Source: Pardosa pseudoannulata (lineage: Eukaryota; Arthropoda; Arachnida; Araneae; Lycosidae). From it: a stretch of DNA of 64,000 bases. The stretch is taken from positions 79,984,958 to 80,048,957 of the forward strand of contig CM063504.1 of assembly GCA_032207245.1 (NCBI GenBank). The letters run 5' to 3'. The notes under the pieces are model-generated. The model worked only from the letters and a program-made list of their open reading frames with translations, was not told where the DNA came from and did not search any database. Below are positions 15,251 to 26,563 of this stretch, piece by piece (position 1 is the stretch's first letter; every line of letters begins with the position of its first letter). The translations under genes were made by a program, and so were the position numbers.

Positions 15251-15518
15251 ATGGCGATTTTTCCTTAACTCGAAATATACCATAACCGATAAAATTATCG
15301 TTAACCCCTTCCCTGTTTTGCCCGTACGCTGTAAGGCCACAGCTTTTGGTCCATTACTGATTTACCGGTACGGTGTACGCGCAAACTAATTTTCTATTTC
15401 GCTTGCACTGTTTCGGCGGTATTTTTTCCAACTTTAGTAACACATTATTCGTATAGATGGCCAGTAAATGATAGTTTGCAATTTATTGTAGTTTCTACTC
15501 TAATTAGTTCAAAAACTT

Positions 15519-15519
<1 letters not shown>

Positions 15520-15557
<38 letters not shown>
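15520..15557. repeat. 38-base T run
   Basis: Uninterrupted poly-T inside the piggyBac relic, upstream of its frame. Confidence 0.97.
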
Positions 15558-15560
<3 letters not shown>

Positions 15561-15670
15561 CAGAAGACGAATTGTTATCTTTTAGTGTATAGCTTTCTGG
15601 TTATATTTTACTAACCGCCTGATAATTTTATTGATGTAAGAGTTGAATAATATATTTTTACTTTTAAATA

Positions 15671-16042
15671 ATGGATAATTCAGAGCGTATGGAGCTAATT
15701 TCTTGTGATTCGAACTGTGACTCGGAATCAGAAACTGAATTATCTGTAAATGATAGTAGCAAAAGTTTACTAGATGACCTGGATAGTAGTGACTGGGACG
15801 TAGTACAGATGGAATTAGTCAAGCAAGACTTTTTTTTTTAAATTAATTGTGATAATCCTTCGGGTCCGCCTCCTAGATTTGCTTTCACTGGAATTCAAAA
15901 TATTAACTTGGATATCGATGAGACTAAAAGTAAACTTCAGTTTTTGATGCTTTCAAAGAAAGAAACAAATTGTAATAAATGCTTAAAAATTATTAGAAAT
16001 GTTAATTTTAATATCATATCTTTACTTAAAAATGTAAATTAA
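15671..16042 (+). pseudogene. Internally deleted piggyBac transposase remnant (N-terminus joined to C-terminus)
   Basis: The frame opens at ATG 15671 and encodes an acidic serine-rich N-terminus (contains SDSESETELSV-type Asp/Glu/Ser runs; SSDWDVVQ near residue 42). It is cut by one in-frame TAA at 15839-15841 right after a T9 run, then continues in the same frame. The next part has PPPRFAFTGIQNINLDIDE, matching the piggyBac pattern of a proline-rich stretch followed by FTG-x-x-x-I. It then jumps to a lysine-rich tail with a CNKC pair that could be the start of the C-terminal cysteine-rich domain, and stops at 16040-16042. About 123 codons remain of a family protein that is usually 500-600 residues, and the whole catalytic core is gone. 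The acidic N-terminus and FTG motif make piggyBac likely. The assignment of the tail is inference. Confidence 0.75.
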
Positions 16043-16149
16043 ACAAAAAAATGCAATAAAAATATGTGACATTTTTTTTTTGACCGAATTCTGAAAAAAA
16101 AAATGAAACTGTCAAAGGGTTAATGTATGTGTAAAAAATGCGATGGATA

Positions 16150-16425
16150 GTGATTTAAAAAAGAAATAAAGGAAATAGGTATGTATTAAGTGAATAAAAT
16201 AAATAAATAAAAAAAGAAATGAAAGGAAAGAAATGGTATGTACTAAGTGAATAAAATTAATAAAAAAAAGAAAAGAAATAAATAAAAGAAATAGGTATAT
16301 ATTAACTGAATAAAATAAAGAAAGAAAAGAAATAGGTATATATTAGGTGAATAAAAAAATAAATAAAAGAAATAAAAGAAAATTAAAGAAAAAAATAAAA
16401 GAAATATGTATGCATTAAGTGTTGG
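16150..16425. repeat. A-rich imperfect tandem repeat (~65-bp units)
   Basis: Repeating aggtatgtattaagtgaat or aggtatatattaggtgaat motifs are separated by aaataaataaaaga-type stretches. The minus-strand Phe/Leu/Tyr frame here is an artefact of this composition. Confidence 0.75.
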
Positions 16426-16439
16426 TATGTTTAGTAGTA

Positions 16440-17454
16440 ACAACTTAAATTAAAATATTGACGAAATCATATTCGACAGAAATGATTTCATCAATAGGTA
16501 TGGATAATGGGTAGAGTAATTGGATAAAAGGATTTTTTCCCAAATTTTAGAATCCTACACCGCAACATTTACTTACGATTATTAGTTCTTTCTAACCTAA
16601 TGCAAACATATCTGACTTTCGCCTGACGTGATACCTCTGGCGGGATTGGCACACAGCACAAGACAAATTTCTAAAAATATATTTCTAGAGGGAGATCAGC
16701 TTCATCTGTTTAATGAATGTGGCCTTAAATTCAACAACATCATCTTCCAGCTTGGTTCATTGGAAAGAACATGTCTTAAACACTTAACGAAAATGAAGTG
16801 CGTATGTCGTACTTGGTGCGAGTGTGTGAAAGTTAACAATGTTACACATGCAAAGTTCATAAAATGATCTTTCCTCGCATTTATATCATAAATCCGAGAT
16901 AATAGTTCTATCATATGCATGCCTTACCTGCAGGAACTTTAAAATATGTTGAACATTTCTGTTAGAATTCTTGTGGAAAAGAAATCATTATATTTACACT
17001 GTTTATTTTTATGAAATAGAGTATTGCCATATAACGAATATCTAAATATTGTAGTAGAAAACTTCGTGAAACTTTAAATTGATTTATGAATAAGTAATGT
17101 ACTATCAAGTGACACTGAATAATTTTTATGCATATTAAAACATAAAGTTTGTTCTGCTTACGTGAATTTAAGTCTGAAATAACAACTTGATTATACCACT
17201 GAATACTACCACAACTTTGCCAGAAATGAAGAATTGGTCAGAATTAAAGGAAGTTTACCCAAACTGTAAAAATAAAGACCAGTGGATAAAAAAATCCTTT
17301 AAATAAAAAAGACATGTAGGATAAAATTTTAATGTAATTTACATCCTTGAAGAAACCAGATGTATTCTACTTCATCAGTGATTTCAGTAACATCACTAGT
17401 CATGTTTTCATATCTCTTTTCTTCAAAGAATAAAATTTGGTTTGGTTTGTAGTG
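16440..17454. other. Intergenic DNA, no supported gene
   Basis: Two overlapping opposite-strand frames (16628-16867 plus, 79 codons; 16702-16920 minus, 72 codons) lie in a slightly less AT-rich patch. Neither shows a known motif, and I see no promoter or splice context that would favour one. Confidence 0.4.
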
Positions 17455-17615
17455 GAACATTCTATTATTTTGTTCATATGAGCTAATGAGGCCAGAACCT
17501 ACTGCTTAAAGCCTAATTCGAACGGCTATGAACATCGACCCAGGCAGTGGAATTCGAACACGAGAACTCCAGTCCCGAAGACAACACGCTGCGAATCTGT
17601 AATCATTCGGCCTGA
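17455..17615 (-). mobile_element. tRNA-derived SINE, family B, copy 1
   Basis: On the minus strand the order of motifs matches the two other copies at 40.8 and 44.8 kb: ggccgaat (A-box region), ggactggagttc, gtgttcgaattccac (B box GTTCGAATT inside a T-arm-like stem), then gaacatagccgttcgaa-like and gcctcattag blocks. It is more diverged than the other copies and lacks the body segment cctgttgcaaaaagtagacc. No A tail is clear. Confidence 0.7.
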
Positions 17616-17885
17616 AGAATGAAGATTTCCTCCAATAACTTTAAATTGTGGATATTTTATTAGAACTTCCAGGAGACTGACTCATATGTATTTCTCACAT
17701 CGTCTTCAAATGATTTAGGAGTTTGCTATAATATTGAAAAATAACTGTAAAAATTTACCTTTTTAAAAAGCATCAATCAAAACCATTGAAATACACCACC
17801 ATAAATGCAAAGCTATTATAGATTCCTCACTTGGAGGCAACCCCCTCCCTCCTTTTTTTTACGTCAAATTCTTATTTTTAAAACT

Positions 17886-18118
17886 GTTCTGATGTCCCTG
17901 GACAAAAAATATTTTTGAGTTTTTCTATCCCTAAACTCTTTACTCCTTAGTTACTGTGTTACGAACTCATGAATTCACCATTCTATCCCCAAATTTCATC
18001 TTTTAGTTGTTTTTATGCTCTGCTCGTAGTCAATTTCTCTGCTTACTGTAAGAAATCTCTGGATTAGAGTGATAGGAACAGGCAATCCAGTTGCCCTACC
18101 TTCCTGAAGGTCATGAAG
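17886..18118 (+). mobile_element. SINE family A fragment (body and 3' end), diverged
   Basis: The same motif order as other family-A copies, here on the plus strand: gatgtccctggacaaaaaat, ctatccctaaactct, gaactcatgaattca, gcttactgtaagaaat, tctggatta, then caatccagttgcccta and cctgaaggtcatgaagg. It belongs to the variant whose 3' end is a cct-gaaggt block rather than the tttgatgcctttgaa end. No tRNA-like head. Confidence 0.75.
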
Positions 18119-18431
18119 GTTCCCTCCCTCCTATAATGATCCACAGCCCTCTGTGAACAAAAGCAAAGTAGCTATGGTCATTATCCTCCAGTTCTCCTGA
18201 AACTACTTCTTATCACTTTTATGTTCTGAAGCCTTTTCTTGCCCCTTCTTCTCCTGAATCTTTGGGTAAAAAAAGTAAAAAAAAAAAAGAAATGCTACAA
18301 GCCAAACTGGTACTTTAATGCAATTTTTTTTTCCAAAAATTGCAAATGTTTAGTACATGCTTACCAATTTCTTTTTTAAGTAAATGGCATATATAAGCTA
18401 CGTTTGTTTATGACAAAAGCAACATACATTA

Positions 18432-18658
18432 CTGTTCTGATGTTCATAGCCAAAAAAGTTTTTGTGTTTTTCTACCCTAAACTTTGTGCTCTTTAATTGC
18501 TGTGTTATGGACTCACGAATCCACCTTCTAACCCCATCTTTTAGTTGATTTTAAGATCTGCTCGTAGTCAATATCTCTGCTTACTGTAAGAAATCTCTGG
18601 ATTAGACAGTTCGGCCCAGGAAATCCGGTCGACCTACCATCCTGAAGGTCCTGAAAGA
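18432..18658 (+). mobile_element. SINE family A fragment, diverged
   Basis: A second copy in the same orientation, about 540 bp from the previous one, with the same order of blocks (gatgttcatagcc, ctaccctaaactttgt, ggactcacgaatccacc, gcttactgtaagaaat, ctaccatcctgaaggt). The 3' end is the same variant as the copy at 17886. The repeated spacing suggests a local duplication. Confidence 0.75.
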
Positions 18659-18954
18659 TTAACATATTGATTAAAACATGTCCATCTGAAATGTGATTAA
18701 TGCTGTAAGTGGATTCAAAATAAAACTAATAATAGAGGAATTCCGTGGAGTCGAGAAGTATTGCAGCTAAATTTATTTTTATACACAGTATTGTTCCTAA
18801 TAAAATGACTTTAATTGTTGTTAAATGATGAGAGTTTTTACTTGAAACTAAAGGGAAACATTTATTAATTATATAAGTTACTGCTTTTACTTCAAAAATG
18901 GATGAGCTTCTGAGCATCTCGAATATGAAAAAAATTAAAGAAATACTAGGTTGA

Positions 18955-19045
18955 TTCTTGAGATGACCTACAAGATGATAGGTAAACTGGATTTCCTATT
19001 CCGAGCCCTCTAATCCAGAGATTTCTTTCAATAAACACAAAAATG
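18955..19045 (-). mobile_element. SINE family A 3'-end fragment
   Basis: Contains the 3' segment only (aaactggatttcctattccg, agccctctaatccagagatt, aaacacaaaaatgaaggc), with the element 5' to 3' on the minus strand. Confidence 0.65.
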
Positions 19046-19751
19046 AAGGCCAGCAGAATAAACTATTATGTTGAGAAAATATATAATCTTTTATATATTT
19101 TTCTTAATTAAAATTACTCCTCGATTCTTGAGATGCTGCTGCATTGCCCTATCTGTTTGCGTTTTTCCCAGAGTCCTTCTGGTAGTGACATTTTTCACAC
19201 CTTACATTAGAAAGGAGTGTTCCTCTCATTTTAATAGTGAAAAAAATAAAAACTCTAAGCTGATGGACACAATACATGTCATTACGTTACCTGTAACAGG
19301 TGGGGAAACACGGCGTCATTACAAAAGCGAAATTTTTGCCAATTAGTGTATGATTCCGTTAAATGATGTCACACATAGAGGGGGAAAGGAGTATTTGACA
19401 AGAGGTGAAGGGGTAACAAAAATTGTGACATCACATATTTTGGTTTAAATTAAAACTTTTAATATCAGCAGATTAAAATTTGAAGTATTTAAAAAATTAT
19501 CATAATTTGAAGGCATTTTTTTAATGAGGGAAAAAGCAACTTTTACGTAATTATCATTTTTTCACTTATATTTGTTTTGATTCGTAAAACTGCATTCAGT
19601 GTAGGTTTTGAGAATGTGGTAACATCATAAATTCTTTACTCCTAATAAAACCTCCCCTGTGACATAAAACTTAATCGGTTTCAGAGGACTTTGCTTTCAT
19701 AAAAAAATTAAGTTTTAAAGAACAATATATTAAATTCCGTTTAAAATACCT
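19046..19751. other. AT-rich DNA with a possible MITE-like patch
   Basis: The 92-codon plus frame at 19068-19346 has no known motif. At 19360-19440, gatgtcacacatagaggggg and ttgtgacatcacat form a loose inverted pair around a G-rich stretch, reminiscent of palindromic MITEs. The boundaries cannot be fixed. Confidence 0.35.
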
Positions 19752-19985
19752 TCAGGAACTTCAGGATGGTAGGTCAACTGGATTGCCTGGGCCGAGCCCT
19801 CTAATCGAGAAATTTCTAACAGTAATCAGAAAATGGCAACGAGTAGAAAAGGAAACAACTAAAAGATGAAAAAGGTGGATTTGTGAGTTCATTACACAAA
19901 AAATAAAGAGTAGAGAGATCAGGGATAGAAAAAACGCACATATTTCTGCGGCCAGGGACATCCGTACAATTATACGTGAACTTAA
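19752..19985 (-). mobile_element. SINE family A fragment
   Basis: The minus-strand element ends at the left with cttcaggatggtaggtcaac. It carries ggattgcctgggccgagccc, the acaacgag-like block, and tgcggccagggacatccgta at the right. No tRNA-like head. It sits head-to-tail with the next copy at 20056. Confidence 0.8.
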
Positions 19986-20055
19986 CAAAGTTAGCATTTT
20001 AAAAAACAGAAATAATTGTAGGGAAAAATAAAGAGCAAATAAAAAGCTAAATTTC

Positions 20056-20650
20056 AAAGGCATCAAAGGTGGTGATGCAACTGGACCCTGTGGGCCGAGC
20101 CCGTCAATCCAGAGGCTTCTATCAGTAAGCACAAAAATGACAACGAGCGAAAATTAACACATAAAAGAGCAAAGAGATAGAAGGGTTGATTCGTGAGTTC
20201 ATAACACAAAACTAGAAAGTAGAAAGTTTAGGGATAGTAAAACATAAATATTTTTTGGCCAGTGACATCCGTACAAAATAAGCCGAAAAATTTTGATTAA
20301 GAGTGAGTAAAAATAAAATTTTAAAAATTTTGGAAAAAATAAATTTTAAAATAAATAAACTGTTTTAAAAATCAGATAAAGGCCTAAAAAATAATATTTA
20401 TTATAGTAATAATTTTTATTGATTTATTTTTGATGTTATAAATTTTTATTTGTTTAGTAATAATGATCTGGTACGAAAGTTTTGAAAATGTGGAAAAAAT
20501 AAAACACATGTTTTAAAAATAAATAAATTGGTCTAAAAATCCAAAAAGAGCTTAAATAATATTAAATAATCCCAAAAAACAATTTTTAGCAATTTTGAAT
20601 TAGATTTGAAAATTTTGACTTCGTCGGGGATAGAATCCAAGCTAAATTTA
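20056..20650 (-). mobile_element. SINE family A, long copy
   Basis: Starts (3' end) with caaaggcatcaaaggtggtg, then ctgtgggccgagcccgtcaa, the cacaaaaatgacaacgagcg block and ccagtgacatccgtacaaaa. A long A/T-rich body with ggcctaaaaa repeats follows. It ends near 20640 at cttcgtcggggatagaatcc, whose complement ggattctatccccgac is a degraded B-box region. The minus-strand 123-codon frame (19761-20132) crosses this copy and its neighbour and is not a gene. Confidence 0.8.
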
Positions 20651-22710
20651 TGTTACTACTGCTTTTTAATTATTCTTTTACATTAATATTTTACTGGTAT
20701 TGTAGTAACATTTCTGTTGTAAAACCTTTACTCTTAATTCATACAAGATATATACACGAATAATTGTTATTGTTATATTAACAGTTGTCATTAAAACACA
20801 TAGTTAAAGTTTAAAAATAAAATTTGAAAAATTTATAAAGCAGTGCTTTGTTTCAGAAATGCAAATATATGTTCAAGTTATATGATATGAAATATGACAA
20901 GAGAGAGGGGATATATTGAAGACAGAGGGGTTAGAGGGATCCAAAATATTGAAACGTGTGAATCATTTATGGACAGCCCCCATGACGTATTCAGGAATAA
21001 TCTCCATTGGCTTATAGGAGGAAATCTGACCTATGGGTTTATATCCATACAAATATGTTTCATTTAATCTACAAGAAAATAATGTTGACTGTGTGTAATG
21101 TATCTGGCAACAGCCAGAATAAAAGAACTCTGTATCAATTGGAATCTGGCAACACCAGATAGAGAGAATTCTGTTTTTGGGTTAAGAACATCAGAACAAT
21201 AACTTAATGGTTAAAAATGTACATATAACGTGATTTGTGATTTGTGAATAAATATGTTTTCGTGAACATCTGCATCTTATATTAAGGCCCCTAAAACACT
21301 ACACTGTGATTAAACATCAGTTTGATTATTACTTGTTTGAAACACTGTAAACTATTAAAAGAATTAGAAAAGTGAATCAATATTTAGGTGTGAAAGAAGC
21401 GTATAAAATCCTTAACGATTGACGCATGATTCTATACGCAAAGTTTCTGATAACCTATAATTCTCCTGCTTACTAGCGATGACAAAACCTTTAATTTTAT
21501 TTTGGATTGGGAAGACTGACTGATAATTAAAACATGATTTAAATGTATGACATTAATTGGTATACAGAAATCTCCAAAGGAAGTGCTTATTTTTAAACTC
21601 CTGATCCTAGCCATCTGGATAAGAAATCCTGTTCACGTTGATATGAAAATATCATGCATCAGTATGACAGTATGAAATTTTAAGAAATCTTCAGTATTTG
21701 AATTAAAACATTTAGTAATTTAGAAATATATGCTCGAGTTCGCTTCCGATAATGACACAAAATACATTCACATAGAGTTAGTGTTGTAAATATCATGAAG
21801 TCATCCCTCTCTCAGATATTCGAATAACCCTTCTCATGTTAACTGTAACTGTCTGTATTGTATGTTATTAAGTAGTTGTTATGTTCTATTAAAGTGATGT
21901 TGCGTATATAACGTGTTTCAATGATAAACATAAATTGTAACAGTTAGTTATACAGCATTTACACTATTCCAACAATAAAAGGAATATAAAAATTATTTTT
22001 ATCATACAGACCACATTTTCATTTTTTTTTACAAAGTTTATATAATTTCATGTATTTTTTCGTATTTTAAGACTCAATATACAGAACATTCCCAAGTTAC
22101 TCACTATCAATAAATTGGCTTCTAATGGCTAAAAGAAAAAATAATTTTTCCTATGCAAGAATCTGCTATTCCTGAGAGCGAGGAATTGCATAAAAGTTTG
22201 GAAATCAGGTTTCAGGAGCAAACCAAACGACTCGAATTCTCTATCAGAAATAGCTGCCCATTGTTTCTTATGTTAAGTTTCTATATAGTCGGCTAAACCT
22301 AGTACATGATTAATGCTGATAATTTTGGAGAAACTGAAAAGTAAATTTAGGAGAGAATTTCGGAAGAGTGGGGAAATTAATTTCTCTCTGAATCTGTTTA
22401 GTTCTATAGCAACTTGGGGATTTAAAGATTTGCTGAATAGCAATGCTGTGAGCTGAGAAGACAGATTTTATGTGTTAATTGGCTGCGAATTACAATGCAG
22501 AACTCACGTAGGTTAAAAGTTGATGAAGGTAAGATTTATAAATGAGCAATCTATTTAAGCATAATTTTCAATTTCTAGCAAATTATTAAAAGAAACCGGT
22601 GGATTGGTGGACTTAAATTATACGCTCTAGCGGTGTACAGGGAAATGAGGTAAAACAACTTTAGAAGTGTCTTATTACAAAATTGTGAATTGGCTAACTA
22701 CAGGATTTAT
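20651..22710. other. AT-rich intergenic DNA
   Basis: Apart from the LTR-like block at 21083-21305 nothing is recognised. The 60-codon minus frame at 21432-21614 has no known motif. Confidence 0.4.
21083..21305 (+). mobile_element. Possible solo LTR (Copia-like), low confidence
   Basis: A ~220-bp block begins TGTTGACTGTGTG and ends aaaacactaca. It contains acatataacg (TATA-like) and, 3' of it, an aataaa polyadenylation signal, an order expected of an LTR. The TG start and CA end fit. No flanking 5-bp duplication is visible (aataa on the left, ctgtg on the right) and no second copy exists in the window, so this is a guess from architecture. Confidence 0.3.
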
Positions 22711-23265
22711 ACAGAATGTCAGAATGGTGGAGATTCTTGAATTTATAATCTCATTATATTTCAAGGCGTCAGGGCACTATTATTTGAACATTTCAGATAT
22801 TGTCAGTATGCATCTCTCTTTAATTAGCAATGACTTAAGAAACTGAAAAAAAAATTCCTCTCTATCCTACAGAAAGATTTATGGCAATACAAGCATTGAG
22901 ATGAATAAAATATACAGTTATTTATTACAGTTAAAAATTATTCTTTCCTTTGAATACCGCCAAAGGTAACTTGCCATAAAATTATATATACAGAATGTCA
23001 GAATGTTGAAGGTTCTTTAATTTATAATTTACATTATATTTCAGGGAGTAAGGGAACTATTATTTGAACAATTTAGATATTGTCAGTATGCATCTCATTT
23101 TAATTAACAATAACTGAAAAAACTGAAAAAAAAATTTCATCTCTATCTCAGAGAAGATTTGTGGCAATATAAACTTTGAGATGAATATAATGCACAGTTA
23201 TTTATTACAGTTAAAATTATTCTTTACCTTCAAGACCGCCAAAGGTAATTTGCAATAAGATAATT
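22711..23265. repeat. 279-bp tandem duplication
   Basis: acagaatgtcagaatg begins at 22711 and at 22990. Both copies run through actattatttgaaca, attgtcagtatgcatctc, a run of A, ggcaata, and acagttatttattacagtta to gccaaaggtaa. The copies are clearly diverged, with many substitutions and small indels. Confidence 0.9.
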
Positions 23266-23440
23266 GTTGAAAATATCTTAAAACTTGTGCACTTGAGAAT
23301 AGTTAAACTCAATTTAAAAACTTTTAACTTACGAAGAAAGAGATGGAAATAAAATGCTAAAATTAACAGAATAGATTTATTTTTTCTTTATCCCCAAAGT
23401 TCTGGTTAGATTCTTGCCTTTAGAGAGGGGTTATAAATCG
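23146..23440. repeat. Direct repeat, copy 1 (partner at 24060-24350)
   Basis: The downstream part of the 279-bp unit plus about 170 further bases (cttgagaatagttaaactca, gagatggaaataaaatgcta, tagagaggggttataaa) recurs at 24060-24350 in the same orientation. It differs by scattered substitutions only. About 620 bp separates the copies. Confidence 0.9.
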
Positions 23441-23715
23441 ATTAAATATGATTAAATTTAGGATATAATATAAGCTAGATAAGAAGTAAAAATGAGATTA
23501 ATATGCTATTAAAAGCGATTAAATGCTATTAAATATGATAAATTTAGGATATAATATAAGCTAAATAAGAAGTAAAAATGAGATCAATATGCCATTGAAA
23601 AAAATAAATGCCATTAAATATGATTAAATTTAAGATATAGTATAAGCTAGATAAGAAGTAAAAGTGAGATTAATATGCTATTAAAAGAAATTAAATGCAA
23701 TTAAATATGATTAAA
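23440..23715. repeat. 86-bp tandem repeat, about 3 copies
   Basis: aggatata or aagatata followed by taagct begins at 23460, 23546 and 23632, an exact period of 86. Units are dominated by gattaaat and agaagtaaaa motifs. A similar gcgattaaatatgag motif recurs near 62850-62895. Confidence 0.9.
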
Positions 23716-24059
23716 TGAGAGTAAATGTATCATAAAAGTGAGTAAAATATAGAAACATTAGCTCAGAATCTTAAATCGGATTCTTACACAGTATTAGTAA
23801 AATTTCAAAGAATTAAATGGGAGGGGCCAATGCTACCTCATTAGAAGAAAAAAATACTTGACTTTTTAAGTTCTCCTATTTAGAATTTAAAAATTTTGAT
23901 AACCTGGAGAGTAATAAAATCAGAGGAGGGACTTAATATTCCCAAGAAACATAAGTTTAGGGGGGCTAAAACTAAAAAAAAATTGAAAATGTGGGATGTA
24001 TATTTGTACTGCAATATTGGTGTCAGAAGCTATGATATTAGAAGTATATATTGTATACC

Positions 24060-24350
24060 CACAGAAAGATTGGTGGTAATATAAACTTTGTGATGAATAA
24101 AATGCACAGTTATTTATTACAGTTAAAAATTATTCTTTACGTTGCATACTTTCAAAGGTAATTCGCCATAAAATTATTTTTGAAAATATCTTAAAATTTA
24201 TGCACTTGAGAATAGTTAAACTCAATTTAAAAACTTTTAACCTACGAATGAAGAGATGGAAATAAAATGCTAAAATTATCGGAATAGATTTATTTTTCTT
24301 TTATCTCCAAAGTTCTGGTAAGATTCTTGCTTTTAGAGAGGGGTTATAAA
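24060..24350. repeat. Direct repeat, copy 2 (partner at 23146-23440)
   Basis: Matches copy 1 from cagaaagatt to gaggggttataaa. The short plus frame ending at 24084 has no known motif. Confidence 0.88.
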
Positions 24351-25367
24351 CATGTCAAACAGAAAATTACATTAAACAGGGCAAGATTTTCAATTAATTT
24401 TATGCATCAAAGTAGAAACACCTGGTCCAGCTAGAAGGAAGGCGGTTTATTTAATTTAAATAATCAATTCAAGACAAAGGAGAAAAATTTGATTAATTAA
24501 TCTGAATTCGCTTTCAAATACCTCAGGAGAAACTGATTGAATATTTTTCTATGTTTAGAATTTAGATATGTTCGGGAACTCTCCAAAGAAAAATCCGAAT
24601 TGGATTTTTGCATTAAGGAAATGTCAACTGAAGTTTTAGATTCTCTATTTGAGAAAAAAAAACTTTAAAACAATATAATTACTTCGAAGTTAAACTTTTT
24701 ATAAGGAAATTATAAGAAAAGTTAATTTAAGTTGTGCCATTATTTGGGATGTAGATACCTTTTCGTTCATGGTTTTATATCAAGTAATATATAAGAATAT
24801 TTATGTTTTTATTGTTACAAAATAAATTTAATCTGCCTGTAATGCTGAAGTTTTATGTAAAATTTTTACTTTTTTTTCTAAAATGTTGTTTGGAGCTTTG
24901 TTTCTTGTTTTTCTGATATCATTTCAGAAACATACCCTTCTCTTCTCAGATATAGTATTAAATTTTGAAAGAGATTCTTTACTCATAGAAATGCAATGTA
25001 AACTTTAAACATATAATGAAAAGTAAAACCTTATTTTTCTACCTACCTTTATTTTGTTTATGTTTGAATACAGCATTATCTTCAGAATTGTAGGAAAATG
25101 AAATTTAGGTATCAACGTACTGAGCAAAGGTTTTCTTTTGTCATACAGATGAATAATTGAGATTGTTGTAACCAGTGTTCTTTCTCAAAGGGGAACCACA
25201 GTAAAATATATGCTATGGAATTAAAGGAAGACACCTACATTTATTATGTACACTATTTACAAATTAATACATCACTTTCTTAATTTTTAACATGTTTGGT
25301 TTTCCTATTCATGAATAGTCTTGGAATTGTATTTATTATCAAAAGATTATGAGACCAGGTAATAATT
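24351..25367. other. AT-rich intergenic DNA, nothing recognised
   Basis: No tandem structure, transposon end or coding motif was recognised here. Confidence 0.5.
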
Positions 25368-25389
25368 ATGAATATTATTAAGTTTAACT

Positions 25390-25910
25390 CCAGTAATTAC
25401 AGTGAGGCAGGCTGGGGCTGTCAACAGGCTGGACGTCGATGCTTGAGTGCGGACGTACATGTCGTCGGTACTGGCGTAGCGGCCGTTTTTTTTCTGGACG
25501 CCTGTGCTGGCGTTGATCATACGCATGCGGGTTGGGGAATAGATTGCTGGCCAGGGATTTCTGGCTTACTCACGGGATCTGGATGTCTATCAACTCTTGA
25601 ACAACGACATCAACTCCTCTTTACAACTTTCTTTCACAACTTCTCACCTCGATTCAACACCCCTTTTTTCTTCTTGAGAATCACTTGTTGGTGAAATTTC
25701 CCCACATCTGCATCCCCTGCAGGTGTGCAGGTGGGCTCATTAAAATGGCCCCTTTGGTGAAAGTTGGCATTATTGCTTAGACCTGCCCCCATATCTCAGG
25801 GCTACATTACTGTCTGGGCTTGACCGTTACACTTGTGCAACTCCGTGATCTGTAACTCCTCCGCAGGGGTCCCCACTAAAACTCGAAGTCAACAGCTACA
25901 CCTAAATTCT
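25390..25910. other. GC-richer block of unknown origin
   Basis: This ~520-bp block is much richer in G, C and CpG than everything around it (for example gcggccg, gcatgcgggttgggg, cctgcaggtgtgcaggtggg). A 108-codon plus frame (25368-25694) starts in flanking AT-rich DNA and looks random, with poly-Phe near the end. I see no terminal repeats or known protein motif on either strand. It could be part of an unrecognised retroelement, a CpG-rich regulatory island, or an exon or UTR. Confidence 0.4.
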
Positions 25911-25960
25911 TCTTGGAAATTTAATCCACAGCTGTGTATGCACGTGCTAACCATCCTGAG

Positions 25961-26563
25961 AAAGTACATCGATAAGAGATTTTTTTAAATATGGGAAAAA
26001 ATATAATAAAAGAATTTGTTTTATCTCTAGAACCACGACAGTTCAGATTAGGAGATTATCCTCAATGCAATAATGGCCTAAGTTATCCATCCGCCTGTAT
26101 TCGAATTTATGAAGCGGTTGGATCTAGAACAGATAGATTCATCCATATTGGATTCTTGATGAATTAGAGTTAGCAAAATTCAAAGCGAGCAAAATTCATT
26201 TTCTCCTAAACTATAGATCCGATTCTAAAATAAATTGGTATAAATGTGCTTTATATTACAGCGAAAAATACTATCGTCTTTAAAACTTTCGAAATCTACT
26301 CCTTTCTCCCTTTTCGAACGTTTAATGCTATTATATTAAGCCCCATTTTAAGAGCAGGCTATTAAATTTATTAATTTATCACATAATAAAAAGGTAAAAA
26401 ACGCATTATTCCTAGCATTATGACGTCATTCCTTTAGCCGTCTCATTTAATCATTTCTTATTTTAAATTATTTAAATATTGTCTGCATTATGTTCATACG
26501 TTTCATCACTGAACTTAGATATTACGTAAATAATTTTCTTTTATATTTGACTTAAATAATAGA
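25961..26563. other. Intergenic DNA, nothing recognised
   Basis: No gene or repeat boundary. A perfect TGACGTCA octamer lies at 26421-26428. Confidence 0.45.

Larger units (their letters stand above)
15301..16123 (+). mobile_element. piggyBac-family element, internally deleted, with TTAA target duplication
   Basis: The element is bordered by TTAA on both sides (15301-15304 and 16120-16123). The left terminus reads CCCCTTCCCTG and the right reads CTGTCAAAGGG, so both ends begin with the CCC-rich start typical of piggyBac. Inside are a 38-T run (15520-15557) and a short transposase-derived frame (15671-16042). At about 815 bp the element is far shorter than a full piggyBac (usually over 2 kb), so the catalytic DDD region is missing and mobility would need a transposase in trans. 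The right end lies next to an A-rich imperfect repeat. Confidence 0.88.

Noticed and set aside
16628..16920. Opposing 79- and 72-codon frames as a small gene
   Set aside because: No motif, no convincing splice or promoter signals, and mutual overlap. Not enough to call.
21830..21960. Second LTR-like block starting tgttaactgtaactg and ending near gttatacagc
   Set aside because: No polyadenylation/TATA order, no repeat partner and no target duplication. The resemblance is only a short inverted gttaact motif.
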